Counted from the first letter of the stretch, positions 40,578-49,929 are shown. The stretch is 64,000 nucleotides of DNA from Brevibacillus laterosporus (GCF_030489605.1 NZ_JAUKFY010000004.1:124001-188000), one strand, 5' to 3'. A program made the numbers and translations. The notes: generated by a model not told the origin, from the letters alone.

Positions 40578-41942
40578 ATGCTAAAACAAGTAACTAGACG
40601 CCTGCCAACTTCTTTAACTTGGCGATTAACCGTCATTTTAACCACTGCAATGACTCTGTTTTTGTTATTTATGAATTTGTTTGTCTACATGTCTACAACT
40701 AATTTGGTTTATCAATATGAACAAAAGCAATTGCAAAAGAAGGTTGTTACGATTTTAAACGAGTTGCAAAAAGCTACTTTGGGTCATAAAAACACTAACC
40801 TTCAAGTTGTAAAGGATGTACTGTTGAAATATGCTGATGTTCATCAAGCGATTCTCTTAGAAACCTCCACTAATATAACCCTAGCATCTGTGATTGGTAC
40901 TGGCTGGACAGAAGAAGATTTACGCAATCAAGAAAATGTAATTAGCTCAATGCAAACGGTTCAATTACCTGGTTTTCCAGACGTCCTTTTGCTAACCATC
41001 ATTCAGGACAATGATCAACTTCGCCCCATTTTTAGCATTCTAATCCAAATTCTCTGCTGGTCTGCTGTCGCTACCTTTGTTATTTCAGCCATCGGTGTCT
41101 ATCAATTGACCCAAATTGGATTACAGCCGTTAACCCAATTGATTGAGCAAATTCAAAAAAAAGAAGCTGAAGATTTAGGCTCTCGCCTTCCCGTCATCAC
41201 AAATGATGCTGAAATCAAAGATTTAGTCCTGGCTTTCAACTCTCTATTGGATCGTGTAGAGGAAGCTTTCAGTAAACAACAGCAATTTATTGCAGATGCA
41301 TCTCATGAATTTAAAACGCCACTCTCTATCATCGAAGGCTATGCACGCCTTTTGCAACGCTGGGGAAAGCATAATCCAGAGGTAAGGGATGAGGCTCTGT
41401 CTGCCATGCTTCAAGAATGCTCGCGTCTTTTTGAGTTGATTGAAGATCTGCTATCGCTAGCTAAATTACAAGATAATCCCTCTAAGGAAGCCTTATTTGC
41501 CACGCAGGATATGGTTCCTTTGTTAAAAGAAATCCGTACAACCTGGACAACCCTATTTCCTAAACACCTTTCGCTTCACTTTTCATGGGATGCTCCATTA
41601 ACATTACCTATGAATACAGGTAAAATACGTCAATTGTTCGATATTTTGTTAGATAATGCCAAAAAGTACACAGAGGAAGGCTTTGTTAAGGTCCATGTCT
41701 TTTCCACTGATGCCTGGGTCGAGATACATATTCAAGACACTGGCGTGGGAATTCCTGATGCGGAGCTTGCAAATGTATTTGAACGGTTTTATCGAGTGGA
41801 TAAATCTCGGACTCGTGAAAAAGGTGGTAGCGGATTAGGCTTATCAATCGCTAAATCAATTGTTGATTTGCATCATGGTCGAATAGAGATGCGAAGAACG
41901 CCTACAGGTGGAACTGAGGTTGTGGTTTGGCTCCCCTGTTAA
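40578..41942 (+). CDS. Membrane sensor histidine kinase
   Basis: 454 residues. Two membrane helices (about 15-40 and 150-175) flank an extracytoplasmic sensor of about 110 residues. A HAMP domain (about 175-230), HisKA with phosphoacceptor His in FIADASHEFKTPLSIIEGYARLL (quoted in part: DASHEFKTPLS), and HATPase motifs ILLDNAKKYT, DTGVGIP and GSGLGLSIAK follow. Starts immediately after the response-regulator stop codon. The signal is not deducible from the sensor sequence. Confidence 0.93.
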   Translation: MLKQVTRRLPTSLTWRLTVILTTAMTLFLLFMNLFVYMSTTNLVYQYEQKQLQKKVVTILNELQKATLGHKNTNLQVVKDVLLKYADVHQAILLETSTNITLASVIGTGWTEEDLRNQENVISSMQTVQLPGFPDVLLLTIIQDNDQLRPIFSILIQILCWSAVATFVISAIGVYQLTQIGLQPLTQLIEQIQKKEAEDLGSRLPVITNDAEIKDLVLAFNSLLDRVEEAFSKQQQFIADASHEFKTPLSIIEGYARLLQRWGKHNPEVRDEALSAMLQECSRLFELIEDLLSLAKLQDNPSKEALFATQDMVPLLKEIRTTWTTLFPKHLSLHFSWDAPLTLPMNTGKIRQLFDILLDNAKKYTEEGFVKVHVFSTDAWVEIHIQDTGVGIPDAELANVFERFYRVDKSRTREKGGSGLGLSIAKSIVDLHHGRIEMRRTPTGGTEVVVWLPC

Positions 41943-41961
41943 ATAAAGAAACTGGTATATA

Positions 41962-41999
41962 AAAAAGTCGTTTCTTTATCAAAATAGGAAACGACTTTT
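41962..41999 (+). terminator. Intrinsic terminator after the two-component operon
   Basis: AAAAAGTCGTTTC pairs with GAAACGACTTTTT. Confidence 0.85.
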
Positions 42000-42126
42000 T
42001 CATGCAGGCTAGCACTCACCTTCACGCCATTTCTGCTACATTTTTGCTACATAAATAGTCGTTTAAAATGGGCGGCAAAGAATATATTCTAAAATTACAT
42101 CCTGTACATGAGGATGAGTAATTAGC

Positions 42127-42558
42127 CTAGCATTTACAAATACAAACTTTTTCAACTCTGCGTATCTGACCACGTATTTCCCCACCAGGGTGTTGAGTGG
42201 TATGTGCATTTACATAGGTTTCTCCGCTTAGCATCAGTTGGACTAATTCCGCAAGTGTTCTTCCTTGGAGCGGACCAACAAAATCTGCACTAGTAATGGA
42301 TCCAGTCACTACGGCATCACATACACTAATTCCACGTTGTACCGGTCCAAAGAGGAAGACCACTATCGGTCCATTAACACCTCTAACCCCGATATGAATA
42401 TGAGCTTGGGTCAAGTTACGTAAATCATGTACTGATAAACGGAAATCAAGTCTGCTACTATCTGGGCTTAGCTTGAACGTAGCGGTCCCAGAAGCATTTG
42501 TGAGAACAGGCGGGACTTCCTCAGAGCCTCGTAGCTTAGCCTGGAATTGTATTGTCAT
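42127..42558 (-). CDS. CHRD domain protein
   Basis: 143 residues from ATG 42558 (AAGGAGGTG, 5-base spacing). The CHRD domain spans nearly the whole protein: FQAKLRGSEEVPPVLTNASG, LTQAHIHIGVRGVNGPIVVFLF and YVNAHTTQHPGGEIRGQI (quoted in parts). No signal peptide. CHRD domains also occur in animal chordin; bacterial roles are undefined, with spore-surface proteins among suggested cases. The C-terminus ends CICKC, three cysteines in five residues, suggesting cross-linking or metal binding. Confidence 0.85.
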   Translation of the reverse strand: MTIQFQAKLRGSEEVPPVLTNASGTATFKLSPDSSRLDFRLSVHDLRNLTQAHIHIGVRGVNGPIVVFLFGPVQRGISVCDAVVTGSITSADFVGPLQGRTLAELVQLMLSGETYVNAHTTQHPGGEIRGQIRRVEKVCICKC

Positions 42559-43046
42559 CTCTACACCTCCTTCTAATACTTTATTAGAAAGATCAAAAAT
42601 GGCTTGTATGTTCAACTACTTAAAGGATATAGAATAATATTTTGTTTTCTTGTACATTTTTTTGAAGAAAAACATGAAATAGCAAGCCTTAGACGAAAAT
42701 CGAACAGCCCTCCAACAATTTTATTCCGTCAGAGGGCTCTCTACTATTTCTCTGATGGTATGCTTATCATCATGAACCTGCTCAATATGTATAATCATGG
42801 TACTCTTCCTTATAAGTTCGACATGTTGGCAGGATTATCCTGAACTAACTAGACTCCTTATTACTTTCAAATTTCCTGCTTTTTCACCTACCATTACCTT
42901 GGTGTTGTATAAAAATGAATAGGCCATTCACATAAATATCGCTGCCCCCTAGTTCATATGCTGGTTTTGCTTAGCAGCATTTTTAATAAAAAAAGGACAG
43001 TTATCCCCTTCAAATGGATAACTATCCTCTTTCATGATCATTTATT
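42559..43046. other. Intergenic region between CHRD gene and yidC2
   Basis: 488 bases with no gene I can support. It contains an AGCCCTC...GAGGGCT hairpin near 42706-42738 and, at the right end, the yidC2 terminator. The rest is AT-rich and shows no clear promoter-terminator unit. Confidence 0.5.
42994..43028 (-). terminator. Terminator of the yidC2 transcript
   Basis: Minus strand AGGATAGTTATCC/GGATAACTGTCCT with one mismatch, followed by T7. Confidence 0.85.
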
Positions 43047-43826
43047 TTATTTAGCACTTGCAGACGAAGTTAATGGCACATGATAAACCTTATTTAAAAA
43101 ATAGGTTTGCACGAGCGAAAATACTCCACCCACGACCCAATATAACGGAAGGGCTGCTGGTAAATTCATTCCTGCCATAAAAATCATAATCGGCATCATG
43201 TAATAGAAAATTTTCATATTATTAGCTCCCATGGCAGGAGTCATTTTCGTCGACAGCATCGTTTGGAACAGGGTTGTAGCTGCTGCTAGTAAAGGCAGGA
43301 TATAATATGGATCGGCATGTCCTAAGTTAAACCACATAAATGAATGGTCAGCAATCTCTGGTGTACGGCGAATCGCGAAGTAAAATGCCATTAAGATCGG
43401 CATTTGAACCAGAGCAGGGAGACAGCCCGCCATTGGATTAACTCCGCTTGATTTGTACAATTCCATCATTTCCATTTGCATTTTTTGGGCCTGTTTAGGG
43501 TCTTGATTGGAATTACTATACTTTTTTTTCAGCTTATCAATCTGGGGTTGCAGCTTTTTCATGGCAGCTCCACTTTTCATTTGCTTCATCATGAGAGGCA
43601 ATAAAAGTGTTCGAATCAACAACGTCATAATGACAATCGCTAACCCATAATTACCATCTGTTACGCTAGCAACGTTTTGGATTAACCACGAAAATGGATA
43701 AACAAAAAAGTGATCCCAGATACCAGGACTATCTGATGTTATCGGAGCAGTATTGCTACATCCGCTCAGCAATACCACCAGAGCACCAAATAAAAATACA
43801 GGTAATGATTTACGTACAGCTTTCAT
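43047..43826 (-). CDS. yqjG: Membrane protein insertase YidC2 (YqjG-like lipoprotein)
   Basis: 259 residues from ATG 43826 (AAGGAGG, 8-base spacing). The lipoprotein signal ends in lipobox LLSGC. Then come five YidC/Oxa1 helices, with the conserved positively charged Arg in MTLLIRTLLLPLM. GVNPMAGCLPALVQMPILMAFYFAIR is the family hallmark (quoted in part: NPMAGCLPALVQMPILMAFY). The gene is not in the rnpA-yidC-jag neighbourhood, so it is the second, inducible copy. It is preceded by a MifM-like ORF and an SD-sequestering hairpin. Confidence 0.92.
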   Translation of the reverse strand: MKAVRKSLPVFLFGALVVLLSGCSNTAPITSDSPGIWDHFFVYPFSWLIQNVASVTDGNYGLAIVIMTLLIRTLLLPLMMKQMKSGAAMKKLQPQIDKLKKKYSNSNQDPKQAQKMQMEMMELYKSSGVNPMAGCLPALVQMPILMAFYFAIRRTPEIADHSFMWFNLGHADPYYILPLLAAATTLFQTMLSTKMTPAMGANNMKIFYYMMPIMIFMAGMNLPAALPLYWVVGGVFSLVQTYFLNKVYHVPLTSSASAK

Positions 43827-43834
43827 GAACAAAT

Positions 43835-43876
43835 CCTCCTTATTGTTTACAAACTCTATAAACTAACAAGGAGAGG
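43835..43876 (-). promoter_or_regulatory. Hairpin that masks the yidC2 ribosome binding site
   Basis: On the minus strand CTCCTT (inside the last codons of the upstream ORF) pairs with AAGGAG of the yidC2 Shine-Dalgarno. Between them GTTTA pairs with TAAAC around a 9-base loop that holds the ORF stop codon. A ribosome stalled near the end of the ORF would open this stem and expose the yidC2 start. Confidence 0.75.
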
Positions 43877-44143
43877 GTTTGGGAGTGTATCATCAGATGA
43901 CGTGGTTGCTCGCTTCTCTTTCCGAATAGGTACTCGTCGATATAATTTAATAAAAGACGAACGCATTGGCATTGTCACAAGCTGCTGACGCCATTCAAAA
44001 CGTTCTTCGTATTGCATTGACTGATGTTTACCAACGATGTGAGTAAATAATAATTGACAGCATGGAACCACAATTACAGATACCCAGAAGAGCAACCAAA
44101 CATAAGGTAATGACAAACCAATTAATTCATCCACCACGTGCAT
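43856..44143 (-). CDS. MifM-like upstream regulatory polypeptide (candidate arrest peptide)
   Basis: 95 residues with an excellent ribosome site (GGGAGGTG). One N-terminal membrane helix (about 8-36, LSLPYVWLLFWVSVIVV) and a basic tail (LYRRVPIRKEKR), then an acidic pair DD and the end TLPNPLLVSL. B. subtilis MifM has the same length, one N-terminal helix and the same position before yqjG. It stalls ribosomes near its C-terminus when insertion fails, inducing YidC2. The MifM arrest residues are not obviously conserved, so arrest is inferred from architecture and the downstream hairpin. Confidence 0.75.
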   Translation of the reverse strand: MHVVDELIGLSLPYVWLLFWVSVIVVPCCQLLFTHIVGKHQSMQYEERFEWRQQLVTMPMRSSFIKLYRRVPIRKEKRATTSSDDTLPNPLLVSL

Positions 44144-44184
44144 CTCACCTCCCTATCTGTACATAAATAGCTAGTACAGTTCCT

Positions 44185-44193
44185 ATTGTAACA
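44185..44193 (-). promoter_or_regulatory. Extended -10 promoter of the mifM-like/yidC2 transcript
   Basis: Minus strand TGTTACAAT, an extended -10 without a clear -35, predicts a start near 44178, some 30 bases before the ribosome site. Confidence 0.5.
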
Positions 44194-44315
44194 TACTGTC
44201 CATCCCTTGTGGGAGATGTTATGAATTGTTACTTTTTATAGGAAGGAATAAACAGTTTTGATTAAAGAATAAACAGCGAATGCTCCACAAAAGGTTACAG
44301 GTATAGCTTTTTTCT

Positions 44316-45131
44316 TTATTTTTTCGTTCCCTCGTCTGTCTTTGTTGGTGTCGCTTGTTTCTCTTTTACCATTCGGGATACCTGCATAATTGTGGCTTCT
44401 TTTTGTAACTGAGGTAAATAGTTGCGGATTGCTTGAGCAACCTTTTTTCCTCCAGGGCCCACATGGCCAATAGCAATACATACTTCATTTTGCTTTACTT
44501 TTTCACTAATAAGTCTCAGTTGTTTCGCAATATGTGAAGACGTATGCACATCATCTAAAAAGACCATGTTTTCAATATAAGGAACCTGTAAATCCCGAGC
44601 GACCTGCCCCACAATGCTTCTATAAGAGGTTTTACTGTCAATGTAAAAAAGTCCTCGCTCTTTACATACCTGCAATACTATCCGCATGATACGTGGATTT
44701 TGGGTAATTCTAGACCCCATATGATTATTCATACCGATCGCGTGCGGAACATCGTCAATTGCTTTGTTCACTCGATCGCGGATTTCCTCATCACTTAAGT
44801 TAGCCATAAGTGCTCCGGGTCCTAGCCATTTTCTAGCCCCTTTCATCGGTTCCATTGGCATGTGAACAATTACTTCATGTTTCTTTTGATGGGCCATCTC
44901 AGCATCTTTTTTTGTACTTGGTAAAAATGGCATGACTGCAATCGTTAATGGAATAGGTAAATTAAGAATTTCCTCTGTTCCCCGCATATTATTGCCAAAA
45001 TCGTCTATAATCAGGGCCACTTTGCGCATTTTAATGGAATCGGGAATCTTTTGTTCAGAAGCGGTGACTGAGGAACAGACAAAAGCTCCGCACAGCATCA
45101 AGACTATTCCTAGTTTAGAAGCAATCCACAT
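44316..45131 (-). CDS. Divergent polysaccharide deacetylase (YibQ-like)
   Basis: 271 residues from ATG 45131. The signal peptide is MWIASKLGIVLMLCGAFVCS with cleavage near SVTAS. The domain has VALIIDDFGNN at the start (metal-binding Asp pair), IVHMPMEP, GMNNHMGSRIT and AIGHVGPGGKK, the pattern of the divergent polysaccharide deacetylase family (DUF610/YibQ). Probably acts on cell-surface glycans or peptidoglycan. It follows nagZ at 77 bases and may be the end of the wall-recycling operon. The exact substrate is unknown. Confidence 0.82.
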   Translation of the reverse strand: MWIASKLGIVLMLCGAFVCSSVTASEQKIPDSIKMRKVALIIDDFGNNMRGTEEILNLPIPLTIAVMPFLPSTKKDAEMAHQKKHEVIVHMPMEPMKGARKWLGPGALMANLSDEEIRDRVNKAIDDVPHAIGMNNHMGSRITQNPRIMRIVLQVCKERGLFYIDSKTSYRSIVGQVARDLQVPYIENMVFLDDVHTSSHIAKQLRLISEKVKQNEVCIAIGHVGPGGKKVAQAIRNYLPQLQKEATIMQVSRMVKEKQATPTKTDEGTKK

Positions 45132-45208
45132 ACATAAACCTACCTTTACAACTTTTTTGTTAGTATGTGCAACGTCTTCCGCTTTCACTCCATTTGCAAA
45201 CACACAGT

Positions 45209-47287
45209 TCACAGTCCATGACCGTAGGGATACAAAATGTTGCCTTTCGTATCATATATTGTAACGGGCAGCTTCCCTTTGGATTTCCCTTGACCAAACA
45301 GAATCGCTGCTGTGGCTTGAAAGCTTGCATCTGCATTTCCATATTGCGCCACATACACAGGGACCTTTTGAAAATCAGTAAGCTGATATGGGTTTCGTGT
45401 AGAAATCATAATTACCGGCTTTTGCTTCTGGTCAATCAGCTTTTTTATGATTTGATTTACCGGCTTTATGCCTCCTGCGGATGAGTCGGGTAAAACCATC
45501 AAAATGTCGGCATGCTCCATCTGTTGTTGTTGCTGTGCTTTAATCACATGGGAAAGCTTAATGGCTACTGTATTTTGATGATATTTCTGGATTGCCCTAG
45601 TCATTTCACTCGTATATCGCGACCCAATCACAGCTATTTTTTGTCCAGAAGAAGGATCGAGCGGCAGTATTTCATCATTTTTAACTACTGTGATTGATTG
45701 CTCAGCGATAGCTCGCTCCACTTGTTTGTGAGCCGGTGAAGTGACTGATTTCTCTGCGATTTGTTGAAGAATAGGAACATGTGGCATCTGTTCCTGCGGA
45801 AAAATTCCTCTTCTAATCTTCACTGTTAGAATCCGTCTAACTGCTTCATCCAAACGTTCCTTCTTAATTGTTCCCGACATGACTGCCTTCTGCATTCCTA
45901 CACTAACCTTTTCAACATCTGGGGGCATTAAAATAATGTCTGCCCCAGCATTCATTGCACGAATACTGGCATCTACAGTCTCGAAGTGCTGTGTAATCCC
46001 TCCCATATCCATAGCATCCGTAATAACTAAGCCATCATAGCCAAACTCTCTGCGTAATAACCCTTGAACAAGCTTAGGTGAGAGTGTAGCTGGAAGAAAA
46101 ACGGATTTGTCCTTTTGATGAGACACTACCCTTATAGGCTCTAGCTGTGGAAAGGCTATGTGAGCGACTAAAACAGAATCCACCCCCTTCTTGATCGCTT
46201 GTCGAAACGGAATGAACTCTACTTGCTCCAACTGTTTTTTCCCATACGAAATAACTGGTAAACCAACATGGGAATCTACCGATGTATTGCCATGTCCGGG
46301 AAAGTGCTTTGCGCTAGCTACGACCCCTGCATCCTGCATGCCTGCAATAAAGGAAGTACCCATTTCGGCTACTAATTGTGGATTTTCACCATAAGAACGC
46401 ACCCCAATCACTGGGTTCTTAGAATTATTATTGACGTCTACAGTTGGTGCAAAATCCAAATTAATCCCGAGTGAGAGCAGTTCATCTGCCATTGATTGTC
46501 CAGCCTGATATGCTAGCTTCGGATTTCGTGTTGCACCTAATGCCATATTACCTGGCATATTCGTTCCTTGCTTTAGTCGCGAAACAATTCCGCCTTCCTG
46601 ATCTGTACCGATAAGTAAGCCAAATTTATGCTGATTTTTCTGTAGAGCATTTGTCAATTGAACAATTTGTTTGGTCTCATCTAGGCTGTCTTTAAATAAA
46701 ATGATACCTCCTAGCTGAAGCCTCTTTATCTGATTTGCAATCTCTGGCGTCAACTCATGAAAAGGTTTGCCGCCATACATACTAAAACTCGGCATTAATG
46801 TCTGTCCTACTTTTTCAGCCACGCTCATGTTAGCGAGCATTCGAGAAATAACATCGTATCTGCCCTGTTGCTCGGTAATGACTTTCACACTTTTCTTGTC
46901 CGTCTTTTCAAGCACCAATCGGTCATGGTAGGTTCCATCTGACACTAAAATGACTGTTTGACCCAATTTATCCTGTATCGTTAAAAGCCCTTCTCTCGTA
47001 ACGGTTGCTACTTGCGGATTGCTAGAGCTCCAGCTTACATTAGCTTGCACCATAGACAGATGGCCATCAGCATAGGTATGCAACGCTTGTAGTTGAATCT
47101 GCGTGGCGGGATATGTCTTCGGCGTTTCAGGCAGATTTTGCGCCAACAATAAATCTGTGGGGTGGGTCGTGGACACAGTTGTTGTTCGCATGGTATCTGC
47201 CCTGTCTCTTGATAAAAAGGGAATGAAAAAACAAGCAAGAAGAATCAAGCTAACTGACGTATAAGCAAAAATATGCTTCCGTTTCAT
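45209..47287 (-). CDS. nagZ: Secreted GH3 beta-N-acetylglucosaminidase NagZ
   Basis: 692 residues. An N-terminal membrane/signal segment (about 7-25) is followed by a Big2/Ig-like domain (about 55-130, VSWSSSNPQVATVTREG) and the GH3 catalytic barrel (about 145-490). The barrel has GTDQEGGIVSRL, the NagZ-type His-Asp dyad loop KHFPGHGNTSVDSHVGLP and the nucleophile Asp in LVITDAMDMGGI. The C-terminal alpha/beta domain starts at about 520. It removes terminal GlcNAc from peptidoglycan fragments. It lies 26 bases after the NamZ-AmiE fusion gene, matching the B. subtilis amiE-nagZ-namZ recycling set. Confidence 0.92.
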   Translation of the reverse strand: MKRKHIFAYTSVSLILLACFFIPFLSRDRADTMRTTTVSTTHPTDLLLAQNLPETPKTYPATQIQLQALHTYADGHLSMVQANVSWSSSNPQVATVTREGLLTIQDKLGQTVILVSDGTYHDRLVLEKTDKKSVKVITEQQGRYDVISRMLANMSVAEKVGQTLMPSFSMYGGKPFHELTPEIANQIKRLQLGGIILFKDSLDETKQIVQLTNALQKNQHKFGLLIGTDQEGGIVSRLKQGTNMPGNMALGATRNPKLAYQAGQSMADELLSLGINLDFAPTVDVNNNSKNPVIGVRSYGENPQLVAEMGTSFIAGMQDAGVVASAKHFPGHGNTSVDSHVGLPVISYGKKQLEQVEFIPFRQAIKKGVDSVLVAHIAFPQLEPIRVVSHQKDKSVFLPATLSPKLVQGLLRREFGYDGLVITDAMDMGGITQHFETVDASIRAMNAGADIILMPPDVEKVSVGMQKAVMSGTIKKERLDEAVRRILTVKIRRGIFPQEQMPHVPILQQIAEKSVTSPAHKQVERAIAEQSITVVKNDEILPLDPSSGQKIAVIGSRYTSEMTRAIQKYHQNTVAIKLSHVIKAQQQQQMEHADILMVLPDSSAGGIKPVNQIIKKLIDQKQKPVIMISTRNPYQLTDFQKVPVYVAQYGNADASFQATAAILFGQGKSKGKLPVTIYDTKGNILYPYGHGL

Positions 47288-47313
47288 GAATACAGGCCTC
47301 CGTCACATGTTGA

Positions 47314-49731
47314 TTACTCCCCTTCTATTGCAGCCAAGGTAGCAATTTTTTGGCGCAACGCATTAAGGGAAGGCTTTTCTCTGGTCGGATGCACTCGATT
47401 CGTTAATAACAGCACGATAAACTGTTGTTGTTGATTGATTAACAATGAAGTGCCCGTAAATCCAGTATGTCCCACGCTAGGCGTGACAAAACCATGCCCC
47501 ATGTACCAGGCTTGATTCCGCTCAAATCCAAGCCCCATTTCTTTCGAGCAATTATCTGATAATTGATTCGTGAGCATTTCTTGTACACTCTCAGCCTTAA
47601 GTATCCGTTTTCCCCTTGCTTTTCCGTTATGAAGAATCATCGTAGCAAATCGCACTAGATCGTCTGCATTGCTAAACAATCCAGCATGTCCAGCGACGCC
47701 GTCCAAAGCCCAAGCCTTTTCATCATGAACGCTTCCCCAGATCATGTCGCGCATTGTCCAAGGCTGCTGTTCAGTGGCTACGATTTTCTGCCTATCTATT
47801 TTCGGACAAAACCCTGTGTGCTTCATTCCCAATGGTTGAAACAGATTCTCTTGCATATATTGATCCAGCCGTTTCCCTGTTAGCTGTTCAATCAGATACC
47901 CCAGTACAATATAATTAAGATCACTGTACACCATTTTTTCACCGGGATGATTTTTGAGTCCAAGCATGAGTACAGCCTTCATTCGTTGCTCACGCCCCCC
48001 CGGTACTCTGTACAGCCGCATAGTAGGAGCAAATCCAGAGGTATGAATCAAAAGCTGCCGAATAGTAATATCCTGCTTTCCCTTGCTCGCAAAAGCGGGA
48101 AGATAGGCAGCTACTGGCTTATCTAGCTGCAGCATTCGTTTTTCTGCCAATTGCATAATGGACACAGCCGTGAATAGCTTTGTCAGAGAAGCGATGTCAA
48201 ATAAATGTGTATCCGTCATTTTTACAGGCTTTTCTGCCAGTTTGCCAGCTTTATTTTGATATAGATAGGCATGTCCATAGGCTTGCTGTATTTTTCTTTG
48301 TCCTCTTGTAACAATCGCTACGACGGCACCCGGGATAATCTTGTCCTCAATGGCCTGTTCAATCGCCTGGTTCATTTCATCGCGTATTCCCTTATCACGT
48401 TTCCCTGATCCACTTTTACGATACAGCAAATATTTTTGACGCACCTTTACAAATGGTTGTAGAGCTGCTCTCCATTTTTGAATTATTTGCTGGGGATTAT
48501 GGGCCTGTAAGGTTAGGTTTTGCTGATCAACTGCTTCCTGCAGGGAGCGCGTACCTGCCATATAATGAATCCAGTTATCGTCTCTCCATTTAAAATGCTG
48601 GGGATAACGCTTTCTAATAAGATGAAGCAAGGTAAGCCCCGTTAATGTGCTATTATAAGCTGTTCGATCTGTTACATACAATTGCACACCGTGAATGGCT
48701 TGTCCCTTATATTTACCGTACATTGGTTCCATATGTGCTTCCCGAATTGCTATCCCAGGAAGATTTGCCCCGGCAAGATCTGCTCGCAAACGATGAGCAT
48801 GAATAAAAGGTGCACCAACCCATTCGAATGGACGAGTGGTCCCTCTTCCCTCTGAAAGATTGGTTCCTTCTATCAATCCCGTAGCAGCATATAACCAAGC
48901 AGACTCTACTGTGGGCAGATTAGGAGAAGGAGCTACCCATAACAATCCAGTTTGATCCCATGTCATCTCTCGTTTCCAGCCTTGCATTCGAATTACTCGT
49001 AGGTCTGCCTTTCCTCCACGCTTGTTAGGCATAATTTCTTCATTATAAAAAAGAGCAAGCTCCCCCATCGTCATTGCATGACGCAGAGGAATAGGCATCA
49101 TTCCAATAAATGAGCTCCACTCCTCCTCCAATATAGGTCCCTCTATCCTGACCCCGCCTAAGGGATTGGGACGATCTAGCACCATGACTGGCTTATCTGC
49201 TAATTTAGCAGCCTCCAATACATAAGCCAGTGTAGAAGCATAGGTATAATAGCGGACACCCACATCCTGCAGATCAAACAAAAGAATATCCGTGCAAGCA
49301 AATAGCATCGCAATCTGTTCTGGTTTCTTTTGATATAGCTCAAATGCAGGGATAGAATGTTGTTTTGCCTGTGACGATACAGAAGGAAAAACAGTTGGTT
49401 CTCCATCCTGCTTTACCCCCCATATTCCATGCTCTGGACCATAAAGGGCAACTACGTTCAGACCTTTTTGCTGTAATGCGTCCAAATCAGTAACCAAATC
49501 CTTAGTGACTCCAGTCTGATTCGTGATGAGTCCAATCTTCTTACCATGTAACAGCTCTGGATGTAATAAAAGAACATCAATACCAGCAAGGACAGTCTTT
49601 TCCTTTGTTTCATCCGCTAAGATAGAGGAGCTCCCATGAAAGAAGCTGACCCACAAAAGCAAGCAAGCGAGCACACAGGCGCTTCTGCCCTTAAGACGTA
49701 AGGTTCGCCTCTTTTGACTACCCACTTCCAT
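47314..49731 (-). CDS. Fusion of exo-N-acetylmuramidase NamZ (DUF1343) and AmiE-like serine hydrolase
   Basis: 805 residues from ATG 49731 (AAGGCGAGGTG). Signal segment at about 18-40. Residues about 45-425 form a DUF1343/NamZ domain: GLITNQTGVTKDL, LYGPEHGIWG, LLFDLQDVGVRYYTY, DRPNPLGG, EGRGTTRPFEWVGAPF (quoted in parts). Residues about 450-800 form a beta-lactamase-fold domain with SxxK in FDIASLTKLF and YxN in VYSDLNYIVLGY, as in AmiE/YbbE. In B. subtilis these are separate proteins (NamZ and AmiE). Here one polypeptide would remove MurNAc and cleave its peptide, with NagZ next door. Confidence 0.88.
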   Translation of the reverse strand: MEVGSQKRRTLRLKGRSACVLACLLLWVSFFHGSSSILADETKEKTVLAGIDVLLLHPELLHGKKIGLITNQTGVTKDLVTDLDALQQKGLNVVALYGPEHGIWGVKQDGEPTVFPSVSSQAKQHSIPAFELYQKKPEQIAMLFACTDILLFDLQDVGVRYYTYASTLAYVLEAAKLADKPVMVLDRPNPLGGVRIEGPILEEEWSSFIGMMPIPLRHAMTMGELALFYNEEIMPNKRGGKADLRVIRMQGWKREMTWDQTGLLWVAPSPNLPTVESAWLYAATGLIEGTNLSEGRGTTRPFEWVGAPFIHAHRLRADLAGANLPGIAIREAHMEPMYGKYKGQAIHGVQLYVTDRTAYNSTLTGLTLLHLIRKRYPQHFKWRDDNWIHYMAGTRSLQEAVDQQNLTLQAHNPQQIIQKWRAALQPFVKVRQKYLLYRKSGSGKRDKGIRDEMNQAIEQAIEDKIIPGAVVAIVTRGQRKIQQAYGHAYLYQNKAGKLAEKPVKMTDTHLFDIASLTKLFTAVSIMQLAEKRMLQLDKPVAAYLPAFASKGKQDITIRQLLIHTSGFAPTMRLYRVPGGREQRMKAVLMLGLKNHPGEKMVYSDLNYIVLGYLIEQLTGKRLDQYMQENLFQPLGMKHTGFCPKIDRQKIVATEQQPWTMRDMIWGSVHDEKAWALDGVAGHAGLFSNADDLVRFATMILHNGKARGKRILKAESVQEMLTNQLSDNCSKEMGLGFERNQAWYMGHGFVTPSVGHTGFTGTSLLINQQQQFIVLLLTNRVHPTREKPSLNALRQKIATLAAIEGE

Positions 49732-49891
49732 CACCTCGCCTTGTAGTCTGCCCTCAAGGCTGAAATAAATGACAAAAATTAGATGAAAAGCACAGCTTTT
49801 TGGTGTTTTCATTCGCAGTAAATATAACGAATAAGACCTTGGTGCTCTTTAGATATAATTTAATAAAGCAAGACTATTCGAAAATTAGTTG

Positions 49892-49900
49892 TGATATAAT
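49892..49900 (+). promoter_or_regulatory. Extended -10 promoter of the Tet(L)-like operon
   Basis: TGATATAAT. The predicted start is about 49907, 10 bases before the leader-peptide ribosome site. No clear -35 element. Confidence 0.55.
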
Positions 49901-49929
49901 CTTACATATCTTTTTTAGGAGGCGTTTGT

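Noticed and set aside
43856-44143. RAPP-type arrest motif in the yidC2 leader
   Set aside because: The sequence has KRATTSS rather than RAPP/RAPG; arrest is inferred from architecture, not from that motif.
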